Part shown: positions 33,818 through 46,011 of the stretch, piece after piece
Layout: the number at the start of each line of letters is the position of its first letter
Position numbering within the stretch: the first letter of the stretch is position 1
Assembly (NCBI RefSeq): GCF_005239225.2
Contig: NC_133293.1
Span: 5,518,001-5,582,000 of the forward strand
Source of the DNA: Populus alba
Taxonomy: Eukaryota; Streptophyta; Magnoliopsida; Malpighiales; Salicaceae
Direction: 5' to 3'
DNA: 64,000 nt
The notes under the pieces: generated by a model
Database searches by the model: none
What the model was told of the DNA's origin: nothing
Seen by the model: only the letters and a program-made list of their open reading frames with translations
Made by a program: the position numbers and the translations under genes

Positions 33818-35350
33818 ATGTACAACCTTAGGGAAGATCATGACCTCCAAGCCAAATTTGCATCTTTAGCTAGAAAAGTTGAGGCACTAGAATTGAAAAT
33901 GAGTGGTCAATTGAAATCTGTTCAAGAAATTATATGTCAAATTTGTGAGACTAATGAACACTCAACCAATGAGTGTCCAACTTTGCCTTCTTTCAAGGAA
34001 TGTCTCCATGAACAAGTCAATGCCTTAAACAGTTTCCAAAGGCCAAATCAGAATCCACACTCACAAACGTATAACCCTGGTTGGAGAAATTACCTAAATT
34101 TCAGTTGGAAGAGTGGTAACAATAATGCACAAACTTCACAGCCACCATTTCAAGCACATTATAATTTTTAAAATTATTATGGATATGCACCTTCTTATGC
34201 TCCCTCTCTTAGAAGAAATCTTGAGGAAGCATTGCATGCATTCATTGAAAACACAGGAGACAATCAACACTTAAAATGCTCAAACTATGACAGATTTGAA
34301 AGATACTCTTGCAAAGTTCACATCTGCTCTTAGTTTTCAAGAGAAGGATAAGTTTCCATCTCAACCACAGCAAAATCCTAAAGGGCAATACAATTCAAGT
34401 GCACGCAGCTCTGGAAGCCAATATACGGATCAAGTCAAATTAGTCACTACTCTCCACAGTGGTAAGGTTATTGAAAAAGCTATTCTTGAACCTTATGAGA
34501 AAGATGACGAGTTAATCTCTAAGGGTAAGGAAATGGTTGAACCTGAACATTGCAATGAAAAGACTGATTCCCCACCAGTACTTCCATTTTCTCATGCCAT
34601 GACCAAACAAAGAAAAGTCAATCACAATTCTGAAATCTTTGAGACTTTTAAACAGGTAAGGATCAATATACCTTTGTTAGATGTTATTAAATATGTACCT
34701 TCTTATACTAAATTTATAAAAGACTTGTGCATCGTGAAGAGAAAACTGAATGTGAAAAAGAAAGCTTTTTAGCCGAACAAGTAAGTGTCATTCTTCAAAA
34801 CAATAATGCTTTAAAATATAAAGACCCTAGTTGTCCTCCAATTTCATGCTTTATTGGAGAACATAAAATTGAAAAAGCTTTACTTGATCTTGGAGCTAGC
34901 GTGAATTTACTTTCATATTTGGTTTTTTAAAGTCTCAATATAGGTGAGTTAAAACCAACTTCCGTAACTCTTTTACTTGCTGATAGATCTGTAAAAGTGC
35001 CTAGAGAAATAATTGAGGATGTGTTAGTACTAGTTGATAAATTCATTTACCTTGTAGATTTTGTTGTCTTGGATACACAACCTATTAAAACATGTAATCC
35101 AATTCCTGTCATTTTAGGACGTCCATTTCTTTCAACTTCTAATGCTTTGATTAATTATAGGAATGGACTGATGAAGCTATCATTTGGAAACATGACATTA
35201 AAGATGAATATTTTCAACATTTGCAAGCAACTTGGAGATGATAATGATTTAAAGGAAATAAATCTTCTTGAAGAATTAGTTTATGATAAATTTGAATCAA
35301 CCTTGAGTAAAACTGAGTTTGATGAATATGAAGATTTACAATTGATTTAA
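33818..35350 (+). pseudogene. Retroelement gag-protease, broken
   Basis: Capsid and packaging protein plus aspartic protease of the gypsy-type element. The gag zinc knuckle is visible as CQICETNEHSTNECP (Cx2Cx4Hx4C-like) in the first open block (33818-34171). A stop and a frame change follow, then a block at 34287-34772 with IPLLDVIKYVPSYTKFIKDL and KRKLNVKKKAF. The protease segment spans 34830-35350 with active-site-like LLDLGASVNLLS (usually D-T/S-G in active enzymes; here DLGAS) and VILGRPFL. At least three stops or shifts interrupt it, so no functional product is expected. The reading order is standard for plant gypsy elements. Confidence 0.8.
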
Positions 35351-35900
35351 TCTTAGGAAGAAATCGAGGACAAGAAAGGCACCAACAATGTTGTCGTGGA
35401 TCATTTATCAAAATTGATAATAGATTTGACATTTAATATCATACCAATCGATGATTACTTTCCTGACTAATCCTTACTTTCTCTTATATCAATGCCTTGG
35501 TTCACTAATTGTGTCATTTGTCTTGCTTCAGGATATTTGACAGCTCATTGGAGTACCCAAGATAAAAGAAAGTTCTTGAATGAAATGTAGAACTTTTATT
35601 GGGATGACCCTTACTTATTCAAATATTGACTTGATCAAATATTTTAAAAATATATTCCTGAAAATGAGGTAAGTAGTGTCATTAAACTTTGTCATTTTGA
35701 GGCATATAAGGGTCATTTCTTATAAAAAAGACAGTTGCAAAAATCTAACAAAGTGGATTATGTTGGCCCACCATGTTCAAGGACATACATGCATTCTGCA
35801 AAATATGTGAAAATTGTCAAAAGTTAGGATTTATTTTAAAACATAAGGGATCTTTAGATAATCTTCTATTGAATCTTGAGACGTATCTTGGTGGAGATGT
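35351..35900 (+). pseudogene. Residual pol: RNase H tail and integrase zinc-finger start
   Basis: Immediately after protease the sequence reads EEIEDKKGTNNVVVDHLSKL, then ...DDYFPD, then PWFTNCVICLASGYLTAHWS, FYWDDPYLFKY and CHFEAYKGHF. These correspond to the stretch between RNase H and the HHCC zinc finger of gypsy integrase. The whole reverse transcriptase and RNase H core is deleted and the integrase core does not follow. Many stops. Just downstream, AACATAGTCTT (35953-35963) and AAGACTATGTT (35980-35990) form an 11-bp hairpin. Confidence 0.75.
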
Positions 35901-36255
35901 GCATCATGAAATTCATGATTTATAGTACTATTTTTTTTAAAAAAAAATGCTCAACATAGTCTTGGGAATCTGACTAAAAAAGACTATGTTTGCTAGTTTT
36001 TAAGAAAACTGAATGGGAAGCTTATCCCCAATCCATAGAGGGCGTTTAAGTTGTTCTTGGATGTAAAACCAAGGGAAGATGTGAGCCACAATCACAACTA
36101 CTTGTACATACACATGTTGAGAGAGAGAGAGACTCTAGCTGACCTACATATAGGTGGTATGATTGCATTTTCAATTTCTCATTTATAAAATCTTCTCTTC
36201 CTTCCTTTCATTTCTACTGAACCCATACATTCAATAGATATAGAAGTGTGTAGAA

Positions 36256-36894
36256 ATGGCAGGTTCCTCAAGTCATCAAATAAGAAATATTTATGTTTTT
36301 GGTGGATCCAGTCTTGGGAAATAAAAAAAGTTTTTAGAATCAACAAATCATCTTGGTTGGGTGATTGCTGAAAGAAAGATTCATTTAATGTACGGGGGAG
36401 GTAGCCTTGGGTTAATGGGAAGTGTATCAACAATTGCATTTTTAGAAGACAGTTAAGTGTTAGGTATTATTCCAAAAGTTTTAGCCAAATTAGATATCAT
36501 CGGAAAAATAGTTGGAGAGGAACTACAGGTCTCCACAATGTTTAAGCAAATGAATGCAATGTTTGATCATGTTGACACCTTTATTGCCTTACCAAATGGT
36601 TTGGGCACATTAGAAGAGATATTTCATATTTTCTCTTTGGGCCAACTGAATATTCACTAAAAACCTATAAGTTTGCTCAATGTTAATGATTTTTATGATA
36701 ATTTGCTGTCTTTTCTTGATCATACTATGGAACAAAATTTTTTAACATCTTCAGCAAGACAAATCATAATCTTTGCTGCTACTGCTGAACAACTGATTGA
36801 TCAATTACAATCTTTCATCCCTGTAATTGATTCCTCCATGAGTCGAATAGACTGGTCAAATAAGGAAATCCATAAAAAGCTTAGATGGATTTGA
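36256..36894 (+). pseudogene. LOG-like cytokinin riboside 5'-monophosphate phosphoribohydrolase, intronless, three stops
   Basis: LOG enzymes release active cytokinin bases from their nucleotides in the cytosol. One frame runs from ATG 36256 to TGA 36892-36894 (212 codons, the family length) with no frameshift, interrupted only by TAA at 36322, 36454 and 36658. Visible landmarks: IYVFGGSSLGK (usual VFCGSS; the Cys is Gly here), YGGGSLGLMG, LGIIPKVL, MFKQMNAMFDHVDTFIALP, NGLGTLEEIF (usual PGGxGTxxE; Pro-Asn here), LLNVNDFYDNLLSFLDH and SSARQIIIFAATAEQLIDQL. Genomic LOG genes have several introns, so an uninterrupted frame indicates a retrocopy or cDNA capture. The upstream 150 bases look like a native leader (TTTATAAAAT, CTTCTCTTCCTTCC). 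It sits between residual pol and the 3' LTR of the gypsy-type element. Confidence 0.88.
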
Positions 36895-38142
36895 GCCTTA
36901 GTTTGTAAAAACTTGTGTCTTTTGGTTTTATTAATAGCATAATTTTTTTTTTTGTTTTGTTATCTTTTATATTTGTTTAAGTATATTTCATGTTTGTTAG
37001 TGTTCGTTGTTTCAGGTGATGTCTTCTATACTCTATTTTTCTACCTTAGGACATTGAGGACTATGTCTCGTTTTGTTTGGGGTAAGAGGGTAATATTTGA
37101 CATTAAAAAAAAAACTAACTAATTAACTTTTTTTGCTATTATTAAAACTATTTGACAAAACTGTTATTAGGATGGCAGAGTAAGGAGGAATTATATTGAC
37201 TCTTAAGACGCATCTTAGTAAATATTCTTATCAAGGTCTATCATAACACTTTTTGAAATATTCATGTTTACAAACTCTCGCATTGTTATCACTTGATTCT
37301 GCTCATATACTCATTTAACAAGTATTCTTAAACCTTCATTTTCACACACACACTTTAACATATGATTATGGGGTGCACATTGTATTATTACATTATTTAT
37401 GTTCTTTTGTTAAAGGTAACAACTAAGGGAAATGGATAATATATAATTTGTAAAAAACAAAACAAAAAATTGATAATATTGATGGTAATAAAAATATAGA
37501 TAAGTTTGGTTTTGTAGCCACCCTAACCTAAGTAATTAAGCCCAAAATGGGTGTTTTAACACCTAATACCCTAAAGTCAACTAACTTGGGAGCTATTGGT
37601 CCAGTGCTTTACATGGGTTAAGGAGAAAAGCTTAAGAGAATCAAACATTGCACTATCTATATATCAGTATTTGCAACCTGAGTTACTAAGCTTGTAGGGG
37701 TGTCTCAACACCTAATGGCCAAAGACCAATTGATATGGGAGTCATTAGCCTAAAGCTCGTTACATGGGTTAAAGATGCATTATGTTTTAAGTTATATATG
37801 TGTGTGTGTGTGTGTGTATGTGTGTGTGTAAAAGAAAAATGAATAAAAAAAAGATAATAATCACACCCCAAAGAAGTTAACCTTAGAAAAACATTAAAAC
37901 AAAATTATGTTTTCATCAAAGCAAGGCTCCATAACTGTATGTTGATATATTGAGCATGAAATGAAAGTTTATTAATATATTCTTTAAGAAGTATGAGTAT
38001 GAAGCACATATATAAATTTAATGAGAGTTTGTTTATTTGGATAGATTAATGGAAGTTGAATGATGAATGTCTTACTTTTGAATGTCGCAAATTGTTTTAA
38101 CGCTTTGATTACTAGGGACTAGTAATAGACTGGTTGAGGGTG
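36895..38142 (+). other. Post-pol non-coding region of the retroelement
   Basis: Contains the 'ggacattgaggactatgtct' segment, a diverged direct duplication of about 130 bp (about 37500-37640 and 37675-37800), a (GT)n run at 37799-37830 and a polypurine-like GGTTGAGGGTG directly before the 3' LTR. Confidence 0.6.
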
Positions 38143-39643
38143 TGATTAGTACTTTAAAATGCATTTTTATCAAGGTTTTATACTTCAAGTATCATTAAAT
38201 TCCTTAACTTAAACATTTTTTATAATAATAAGTCTGATAACATAAGATATCTTTAATTTATGGTAAATGCTCATTTTAAATGCAGGCATATCTAACAATT
38301 TAAATGATTGATTGATTTGTTTAACTATTGAAATTGAGAAAAAAAAGAGAGGGCTAAGCTTAAAGAAGAGATGCTGGTTCAATTCAAAATAGAGCATTAT
38401 TCGGTTATTGGATTATAACTAGAGTTGTAGAACATAGATTTAAGTCTGGTTTATATGGATGGAAAGTTAAGACATAGGCCTAAAACTTTCATGAAGAGTC
38501 CAAGATTCAAAACGGTCATTTTCAAGTTCAAATTATAGCAACAAAAGAACTCAGTCGGAATCTGTCCTGCAACTCACACGTTGTTCAGTGTCCAGCCTAT
38601 ATCTCGAGTTCTAGAAATCCAAATGAGCTCATTCTAGTTTTGTTGGAAAGCTGAGACAAATTCCCAGAACTTTTATACAGACTATGTGTTCAAGTTTTGA
38701 CGTTAGCAATGACATTTTGTTCAGATAAGAAAATAACGGTTGTCACCAAGTCAAGAGGTAGCCACCCACCAATAGTTCTGAATTTTAGCCTATAAAATGA
38801 GGTATTTTCCATACATTTAGACATCTTGGTTTTCAAATCAAGATCATATTCTTGCTTTCTTTCTTTGTATTTTTGTAAAGTTTAAGTTTTGATTTCATTA
38901 ATCTCTTGTTTATGCTTTTTATCATAACTATGTTCTTATCTAGTTGATTTATGTTTCTTTTCTTCATAATGTTTAGCTAAGTTTATTATGTCAAGGTGAA
39001 AAGGTTTCACTAATGGTATTATAATAGGTATAATATAAACTCAACACGGACTTCAATGTTTATATCAAAGAAGGTTTGTTATTAACATGTCTTATCTTTT
39101 TATCTCACTAATTCTTAATACCTTGCTTGTTAAATGATTAATCTAGATTTGTGTTGTACAACCCTTGGTACAACAAATACTTGGTATTTTCATAGCCTAT
39201 TGTATGGTATAACTTACACTCGTGCTATGAAAGGAACTTGATTTGTTATTAACATCATGCATTCCTGACAATATTTAAAAGTATGGTGTTACTAAAATAA
39301 GATAATTAATATAATCATGTTAAAAATTTATAATCTATCAAGGATAAATCATCCGATTGGAAACTTCCTTTGTGTGTAGGTTCTAGTTGATTAATAAAAA
39401 GAGTTTATACTATACTTATTTTTAATACTATTAGTAGATCCTCTAACCTTGACAATTGTTTTTATCTTTGATTAATACTTACATCAATATCACATCTCAA
39501 AAGTTTTCTTCAAGTCCTTTTCATTTGTTGTTTATAATTTTATATAGTTTACCTCTTTGTGGTTCGACCCTAGTCTTGCCGGGTTATTTATTACTTCAAC
39601 ACTTCTACACTTGGGATAAGACATCAATCTTTTGATTATGTTA
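38143..39643 (+). repeat. 3' LTR of the gypsy-type element
   Basis: Starts TGATTAGTACTTTAAAATGC and ends ...TTGGGATAAGACATCAATCTTTTGATTATGTTA (ending here split by description: 'gggataagaca' then 'tcaatcttttgattatgtta'). Its limits come from comparison with the solo LTR on the minus strand at 60774-62346, whose ends are fixed by a perfect target duplication. The final CA has mutated to TA. Length about 1501 bp. No duplication with the left flank is expected because internal sequence lies there. Confidence 0.85.
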
Positions 39644-41550
39644 TTAGACTTAGTAATAATCTTCATGAGAATACACATACCAGTTTAGACCAATTTTAGT
39701 AAGAGCATAATAAATATTTTTATTATTAGAAGCAAGCACAATACAATTTACTTTAGGTATGATACTTTAAAATCATTATTTCTTATTTAGCATAACTAAC
39801 CCCTTTACCTAGAACTCTAAAAACTAGTTAGAGTTATTAGTTATCATAAAAACTAGATGACAACTTCTATTTTCTATTTTTACCCTTAGTTTTCCTCAAT
39901 GTCTCATACCACACTATTTAGACGAGAATTCAAATATTTGACACTCACTTTTCTTTTGAATTTATGTGTTTTTATTTTTATTTTTTAAATATAAAAGAAA
40001 AACACACATATAAATTACAACAATCTCTTTGAAATATTTTAAAAATACAATAATTAAAAAATAACTACTATTTAAAAATATGAACAAAACAATTTAAAAA
40101 TAAATTATTTATATTGAAATAAAAAAAATATAAACTAAAAAAAATACATACAAAAGAGGGAGAAGATTAATTAAAAATATTTGCAATAAATAATTAAGAA
40201 AAATAAGAAAGGCCTAGTGTTACTAAGCATGGCATGCCAGTCCCGCGCACACCTAGTAAATTACCCAAGCCCAAGCATGTTTGAGCTTGTAAACCCAAAT
40301 CCGTGCACCTTAACTTATATTTTTCCTGCAATGAAGAGAGAATGATATGTCATTCTTCCCTTTTTATTTTCAAAAAAATTAACGTATTGTTTGTCAACTT
40401 CTATTTTCTATTTTCACTCTTAGATTTCCTCAATGTCCCCTTCCACATTATTTAGACAAGTCTTCAAATTTTGGTTTTTGTTTTTTTATCAAATTTGATC
40501 CTTAAAATTTTTATTGCTATTTTTTTTACACTTAAATTTTTTTAGTTTGATTTTATTTTGTGATTTCATCTTTCAATATTAAATTTTTTGGGTATTGACT
40601 TTCTTGATTGGGCTCAGGTTTAAAGTTTAATGAGTTGTGAGTTTGAGATATTAATCCGAGATTACGAGGTTCACTCGGGTTTGCTTGGTTTTTTGTTTCC
40701 TTTTTTTTAATATTATTCTTTTGGTTTATCATCCGGTATTTGTTTCCACTTCCGATGGGATTTTTAATGTTTTTTTAGAGTAACATGAGTTACCTTGATT
40801 TTTTTGTCTTTTTTAGATCTACCTCTTTTTTTTTTTTTTTAATTAGATCAAATTAATTTATTTCATCATTCAACATTAAATTGGTTTGGTATTCCCTCAA
40901 TTTTTTTGTACTCTTTGTTAAAGCTTACTCTTTTAGAAGGAATTTGGTTTGTTTTTAATTAAATTAATTCATCTTATCCTTCAACATTAAATTTATTGGA
41001 TATTCAACTTCTTAGTTTAGCCGATGTGGAATTTAACATGTTGTAATTTTGAGAGATTAACCTAAGTTTACAAGGTTTACCTGGATTTGCTTAGTTTTTT
41101 TTTTTTTTTTTTTATTTATTTTTTCTAGTTTCATCTTCAAACATTTTCTTACTCTTTCTCTTCTTCTTCTTTTTTTTTTTTTTTTTTTAACTTTTTATGG
41201 GATTTTCCGTTTTTTTTTTGGAAAAAACACAAGTTACCTATAACTTTTTTTTCTAGACTTTATTTCAATTAAATTAAATCAATTAATTAAATATAAGCAT
41301 CAAATACTCGATTTTATGGTATTTTTAGTTTGCCTTTTGGGTTGCCATTTCGACAACACGGGGCATCTCTTTCGATTACCTGAATCACACATTTTCTTTG
41401 TTTTATGTTGCTTTAATAACTTTTTTACATCTCTTTCTACTGTTAAAAAAATTACACAATTAAAAAACTCACGGCAACAAACCACCAATCAAATATTTTT
41501 GTTTTATAAAACAATAGAAATAACATCATTTTGAAAAAAAAAAAACACAA
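39644..41550. other. AT-rich spacer with a dispersed 80-bp duplication
   Basis: Related sequences at about 39862-39945 and 40397-40475 (caacttctattttctatttt..., then ctcaatgtc, then a cacattatttagac block) lie about 535 bp apart. From 40440 on, the plus strand becomes the T-rich dispersed repeat type. No gene seen. Confidence 0.45.
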
Positions 41551-43165
41551 AGAAAAATAGTCAATGAATTTTGACCATGTTATGATTGCATTTGCCCCGT
41601 ATTCACGAGGACATTGGTAAACTTGATTTTTTGACCGCTTTACACTAGATCAATTCTCCACCAATTTCTTTTGGAACCCAACCTTGCCTAAGCTACGGGT
41701 TCCTTACGTCACGAGTCAACCTATCAGGTTGAGGAGTGCTTTAAAATAATGGATTTTGATTTTGATCTTTTTAATTTTTTCAATTTTTTTTTTTAATTTG
41801 GTCCTCACTTTCTTGATTTTGATTTTTGTTTTGGATTCTTTTGTGAATTTGATTTTTCTTTTCAATTCAAGATTTGATGATATTTCAAGTTTGACCCTCA
41901 ATATTTTGATTTTTAATTTTGATTATTAGCCCCTTTATCAAATTTTAATTTATTTTCAATTTCATCATTGGATACATAATCTTGATTTTTCACATTTTTT
42001 GAATTTGGTTCTTATTCTCTTGATTTTTAGTTTAGATTGTTTTGTTAATTTGAATTTATTTTCATTTTTTCCCTTCTATTCAAAACTTTAGGTTGTGTTT
42101 TTATTTTATTTTTCATATAAGAATCTTATTCTATTAATTGGTATGTTTTTATAATCTCATCATTTGACATTTGATTTACTGGTATTTGGCCTCCATCGTT
42201 TTTTCCATAGTTTTTAGACCCAACCCAAGAGTCGATCCGAGAAAACTACCAAGTCTTGAGTTGAGAGGGTTGAACCGAGTGAACCCAAGTCAATCAAATA
42301 TTTTTATTTTATGAATAAGTAAAAATGACATCATATTTTTTAAAAAACGATAATAAAGGATAATAGTCAACTAGTTTTGATCTAATTTTGATTGGATTTG
42401 CCTCAAGTTAATAGAGACTCGGGTCAACCTGGGTTTTCTATCGTTTCACATTATATCAATTTTCCCTTAATCTCTTTTAAAACTTGGACTAGCTTGAGCC
42501 CCAAGTCACCTAGGTCATGGGTCAACCCTTTGGGTCAATGCAAGTTTTAAAATAGTGGCTTTTGAGATGGGGTGCTTCTCGTTTAGTCACTAGCTAAGAT
42601 CATGAGTTTGAAAAGTTAACATGGGTATATATTATTTATTTTCCTAATTACTTCTTTTGACGTTGTTTGTTTTTAATAATGAACTTTGTTATTTTATTTG
42701 TTTTGCTTTCAATCAAGTTACTCTCATCTCACGATCTAGTCAAAATGTTTAGCTGGGTGGCCTAGGTTTTTTTTAGATAGTTTTTTTTTTAAATTCTTTT
42801 TTGTTTTGTCCTTTAAAATTTGATTCTTTTTAAAATTAAGATTCATCTTTTTTCTTGTTTTTCCTTTTATTAGATTATCACATTCGCATGATCTTATTTG
42901 CGAGTTTTGGCTACCTCACCTGAGTTTGTTGGTAGTTGTTTTAGAGTTTTTTTTTGCTCAAAGATTTTATTTTTTAATTTCATCCTTCAACGTTTTGATT
43001 CTTAGAGATTGATAGTCATTTTTTTTTTCCAGTTCTCTTTCTATGATGTTGAGTCGTTAATCATTTTGCCTTTTTTAACATACACTTACAACACTTAAGC
43101 ATCATTTTTTAACGTTACAAAAAAATCAGCCTAGTTTGCAGCAAAGTGCAGGCAAGCTATCTAGT
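40440..43165 (+). mobile_element. T-rich repeat region ending in a Helitron-like terminus
   Basis: A long T-rich plus strand with recurring words (ttcatccttcaacattaaatt, ggtttgctt, gatttggttctt) ends at 43161-43165 in CTAGT. Seven bases separate CTAGT from a hairpin GCC-tagtt-TGCA-gcaaag-TGCA-GGC (43129-43153). A 3' hairpin followed by CTRRT is the Helitron signature. The 5' end (TC) was not located, so the start is only the onset of the T-rich style. Confidence 0.4.
42205..42560. mobile_element. GACCC-rich MITE-like insertion
   Basis: Left 'tttttagacccaacccaagagtc' and right 'gggtcaatgcaagttttaaaa' boundaries resemble the other small elements. The core has 'aataatagtcaactagttttga' and 'gagactcgggtcaacctggg'. 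A related truncated copy lies at about 41560-41750. Terminal repeats are weak. Confidence 0.4.
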
Positions 43166-44930
43166 ATTTGACTAAAATGCCAAATTGTTCTTAATTCATT
43201 TCATGAGGGAATGAACTATGTCTCATTATTTCTCTCATCGCTAGCTATTGAACCTGCGCTTTACCATAAGTTGTAATGTTTTTTAAAATACTAGGTATGT
43301 AGGTTATTTCAATGTGTTTTTTTTTTTTACATAAAAAATTCAAGCTGTAAATCGAAAATCTATGCAAAAATCTAATTAAATAAATTGATAATGATCTATG
43401 TAAATAAATAAAAAGAAGTCATTAACAATAACTAAAAGAGAAATTGAACAAAGTTGAGAGATAAATGTAAATTAAGATATTTAATTTCACAAAATGAGAT
43501 ATTTATCCAGTTGTGTTTAATAAATTTGTTTATTTAAATCAATAAAAGGTAATAGAAACACAAATAAAAATAAAACTCATTGAGCTCAAAAAAATATTAT
43601 GCAAAGTCGAAACATGTTAGAAATATTATTAAAAAATAAATATTTTTTTTATTTTGAAAAATAAATTTATCTATATAAGACAAAAAAAAAAATCATCAGA
43701 ATAATATCTTTAAAAATCAAGTATAAATAAAATAAAATTTTTAAAAAACTTCTATTTAAAAAAGGTTTGCAAAACCTATGACCTAGATCATGTGATCAGG
43801 ATAAACTTATAGAAAATAAATTGAAGATAATCACAAAAAAAAAAAAAATCTGATGGAGAACAATAAGATCCTAAAAGAATATGAGAAAAAAAAAATGTCG
43901 AATGACATTACCATGTCAAATTCATCACTCGGGTTATTAGATTGGAAGTATTACAAATGAAAAAATATATGAAGCTTAATCCTTAACAAATCAACTGTTT
44001 GAATAATGAAACCGAGAAAAAATAATCAATTATAAAAAAAGATCTAAAATAAAATTATAATTAAAAGAATGAGGGTGGCAATAAAATAAGAAAATTAGAG
44101 GGCAAACTCAAATTTTCAATTGAATGGTTAAAGTGGGGAAAAAAAAAATAACACAGGGAGAAATAAATCAAAATAATGAGGGTGAAATTAGAAAAAATAA
44201 AGTATCATAAACTTTGATTGAAAAATGAGATTGAAAACCAATAAAAAATTAACAAAAGGCCAAGGAAAAAAAAATAAAGCAACCATTTATTTTTTTTGGC
44301 TTCATTTTTTTATAATATATTTTTTGGTTTTTCGTTTTCTTTTCTTTACACTTTTTTTTATAAAAAATATTATTTTTTATTTTTTACGATTGAAATATTT
44401 ATCACTTTGCACTTGGTCTATTTCCACCATTTGTTTTATTCTTATCTTCATTCTTTATAATTTTTCTATTTTTTTTTCTTTACATTTTTGTTGAAAAATT
44501 ATTACACAAAACTTAAGGGTAAAAAATATTTTTACTGTTATAAATTTTTTGAAAAGATGAAAAACCCATTAGCTAGCAACTTTAAATTTTGTTGACTTCG
44601 AGGGTAAAAACATATTTTTACTTTACAAAAAAATATGGAAAAAACTAACATACCTACGAGTAGCCTTTTAATAACCAATGGACCTATGAAAAGATCAAAT
44701 TATCTTTAGCACAAAGCCTCTTATTTTCTCCACTAAGAGAAAAATGATAACTTCAATGTAGTAATCTTTAGTAAATTGTGTCTAGTGCTATTGTGAAAAA
44801 GCCACGCCTTATATTTCTTGTTAGTGTGTGTGTGTGTATTATGTTATGTTTTAAAAACATTGTGTATTAAAAAGGAATTAAATTATATTGACTATAACTA
44901 AAAGGGATCAATATTTTACTACAACGTGGG
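43166..44930. other. AT-rich spacer with a repeat shared with 54.2-54.5 kb
   Basis: No gene seen. The block 44280-44540 (tatttatcactttgcacttg...gaaaaattattacacaaaact) matches 54210-54520 in style and order. (GT)n lies at about 44825-44838. Confidence 0.5.
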
Positions 44931-46011
44931 ATATTGTGCATTGTGAGTTCTTTCACTGTGGATTGTAATGTTTGGTGGGGGCATGGTGAGGTTATAGCCT
45001 GGAGGCTACAAGCGGCTAGCTGGAGGCATGCCCCTTGGGGCTGTGGACACCTAGCATGTGGCCTGCCAGGCATGGGTGTTGGGCAGGCCCTACACACTTG
45101 CCCTGACGCGAGGTCTCCCCAGCCTTGGGTGTTATGGGAAGACCCGCGCACCTGGCTAATCCCCTAGGCAAGTGGGTCTGCAGACCCGTGAGCCTAGGGC
45201 ATGGAGACCCGGGAGGCAGGGTCTGCAGCCTCGAGCGCCTGGCTAGCAGACCCGGCCATCGAGGTTTGTTCTCACAACCCTTGGATTTAAAGACTCGTGT
45301 GGCTGGATCGGCAGACCCTGCAGAGAAGAAAAATGAAAAACAAATAATAAAAATTATTATTCTTGTTATTGTTAATGATCTTTTCAAAAAAAAAATTACT
45401 GTATAAACTTAGACCAGGCATGTTTGATATTATTATTAATATGATACATATTATTATTTTTATTCTAAATATTATTATCTTTATTGCAATTAAAGTATTA
45501 ATATTAAGAATAGAAGAAAATTGAAAAACAATATAATAACAATTATCATCATCATTATTGTTAAAAACAATTTTTTGAAAAAAATATTACTGTATAATCT
45601 TTGATCAGACAAGTTTAATAATATTATTAATGTAGCACCCTACCTTCCATGACATAGTAAGTCCATTAATCATAGTAATATAAATCCTTTAGCAAAAAAA
45701 TATATATATATATATATATAAAAGTTTTACCTTAACACGTTATCATATTTGCATTTCCATGTGGAAGGAGTCTATAAAATTTTAGTAGAGTTTTCTTTGT
45801 ATTTATAACATACCAAGTTATCGACTAATTCATAATTACCCAAACCACCATCATTATATAGTCCAACCATTCTGGACTTACTTTTATCATCATTATTCAA
45901 CACATCACACAATTCTTCCATCCATCATATATACCTTATGAACAAGAACAATATAAAAGTAGTACATATATCATCAATTAAAGTCTAGAAGAAAGAAAAG
46001 GGTATTATCAC

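Larger units (their letters stand above)
33733..39643 (+). mobile_element. Degenerate Ty3/gypsy retroelement carrying a LOG pseudogene
   Basis: Order on the plus strand: an 88-bp remnant of the 5' LTR end (33733-33821), gag and protease (33818-35350), a deletion joining protease directly to the RNase H/integrase junction (35351-35900), a LOG-like pseudogene (36256-36894), and a post-pol region with a 'ggacattgaggactatgtct...gtttggggtaagaggg' segment at about 37040-37090. A diverged direct duplication follows (about 37500-37640 and 37675-37800, 'caacacctaatggcc'), then a polypurine-like GGTTGAGGGTG and the 3' LTR (38143-39643). Reverse transcriptase and most of integrase are absent, so the copy is non-autonomous and broken. 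The gag/protease wording and the 'VVVDHLSKL' junction fit the Tat/Athila branch; that branch assignment is inference. Confidence 0.8.

Noticed and set aside
44867..45406. Overlapping open frames on both strands in the GC-rich head of array unit A
   Set aside because: Long frames on both strands at once follow from high GC; no domain is recognisable and the sequence is repeated at 51.7 and 53.6 kb.
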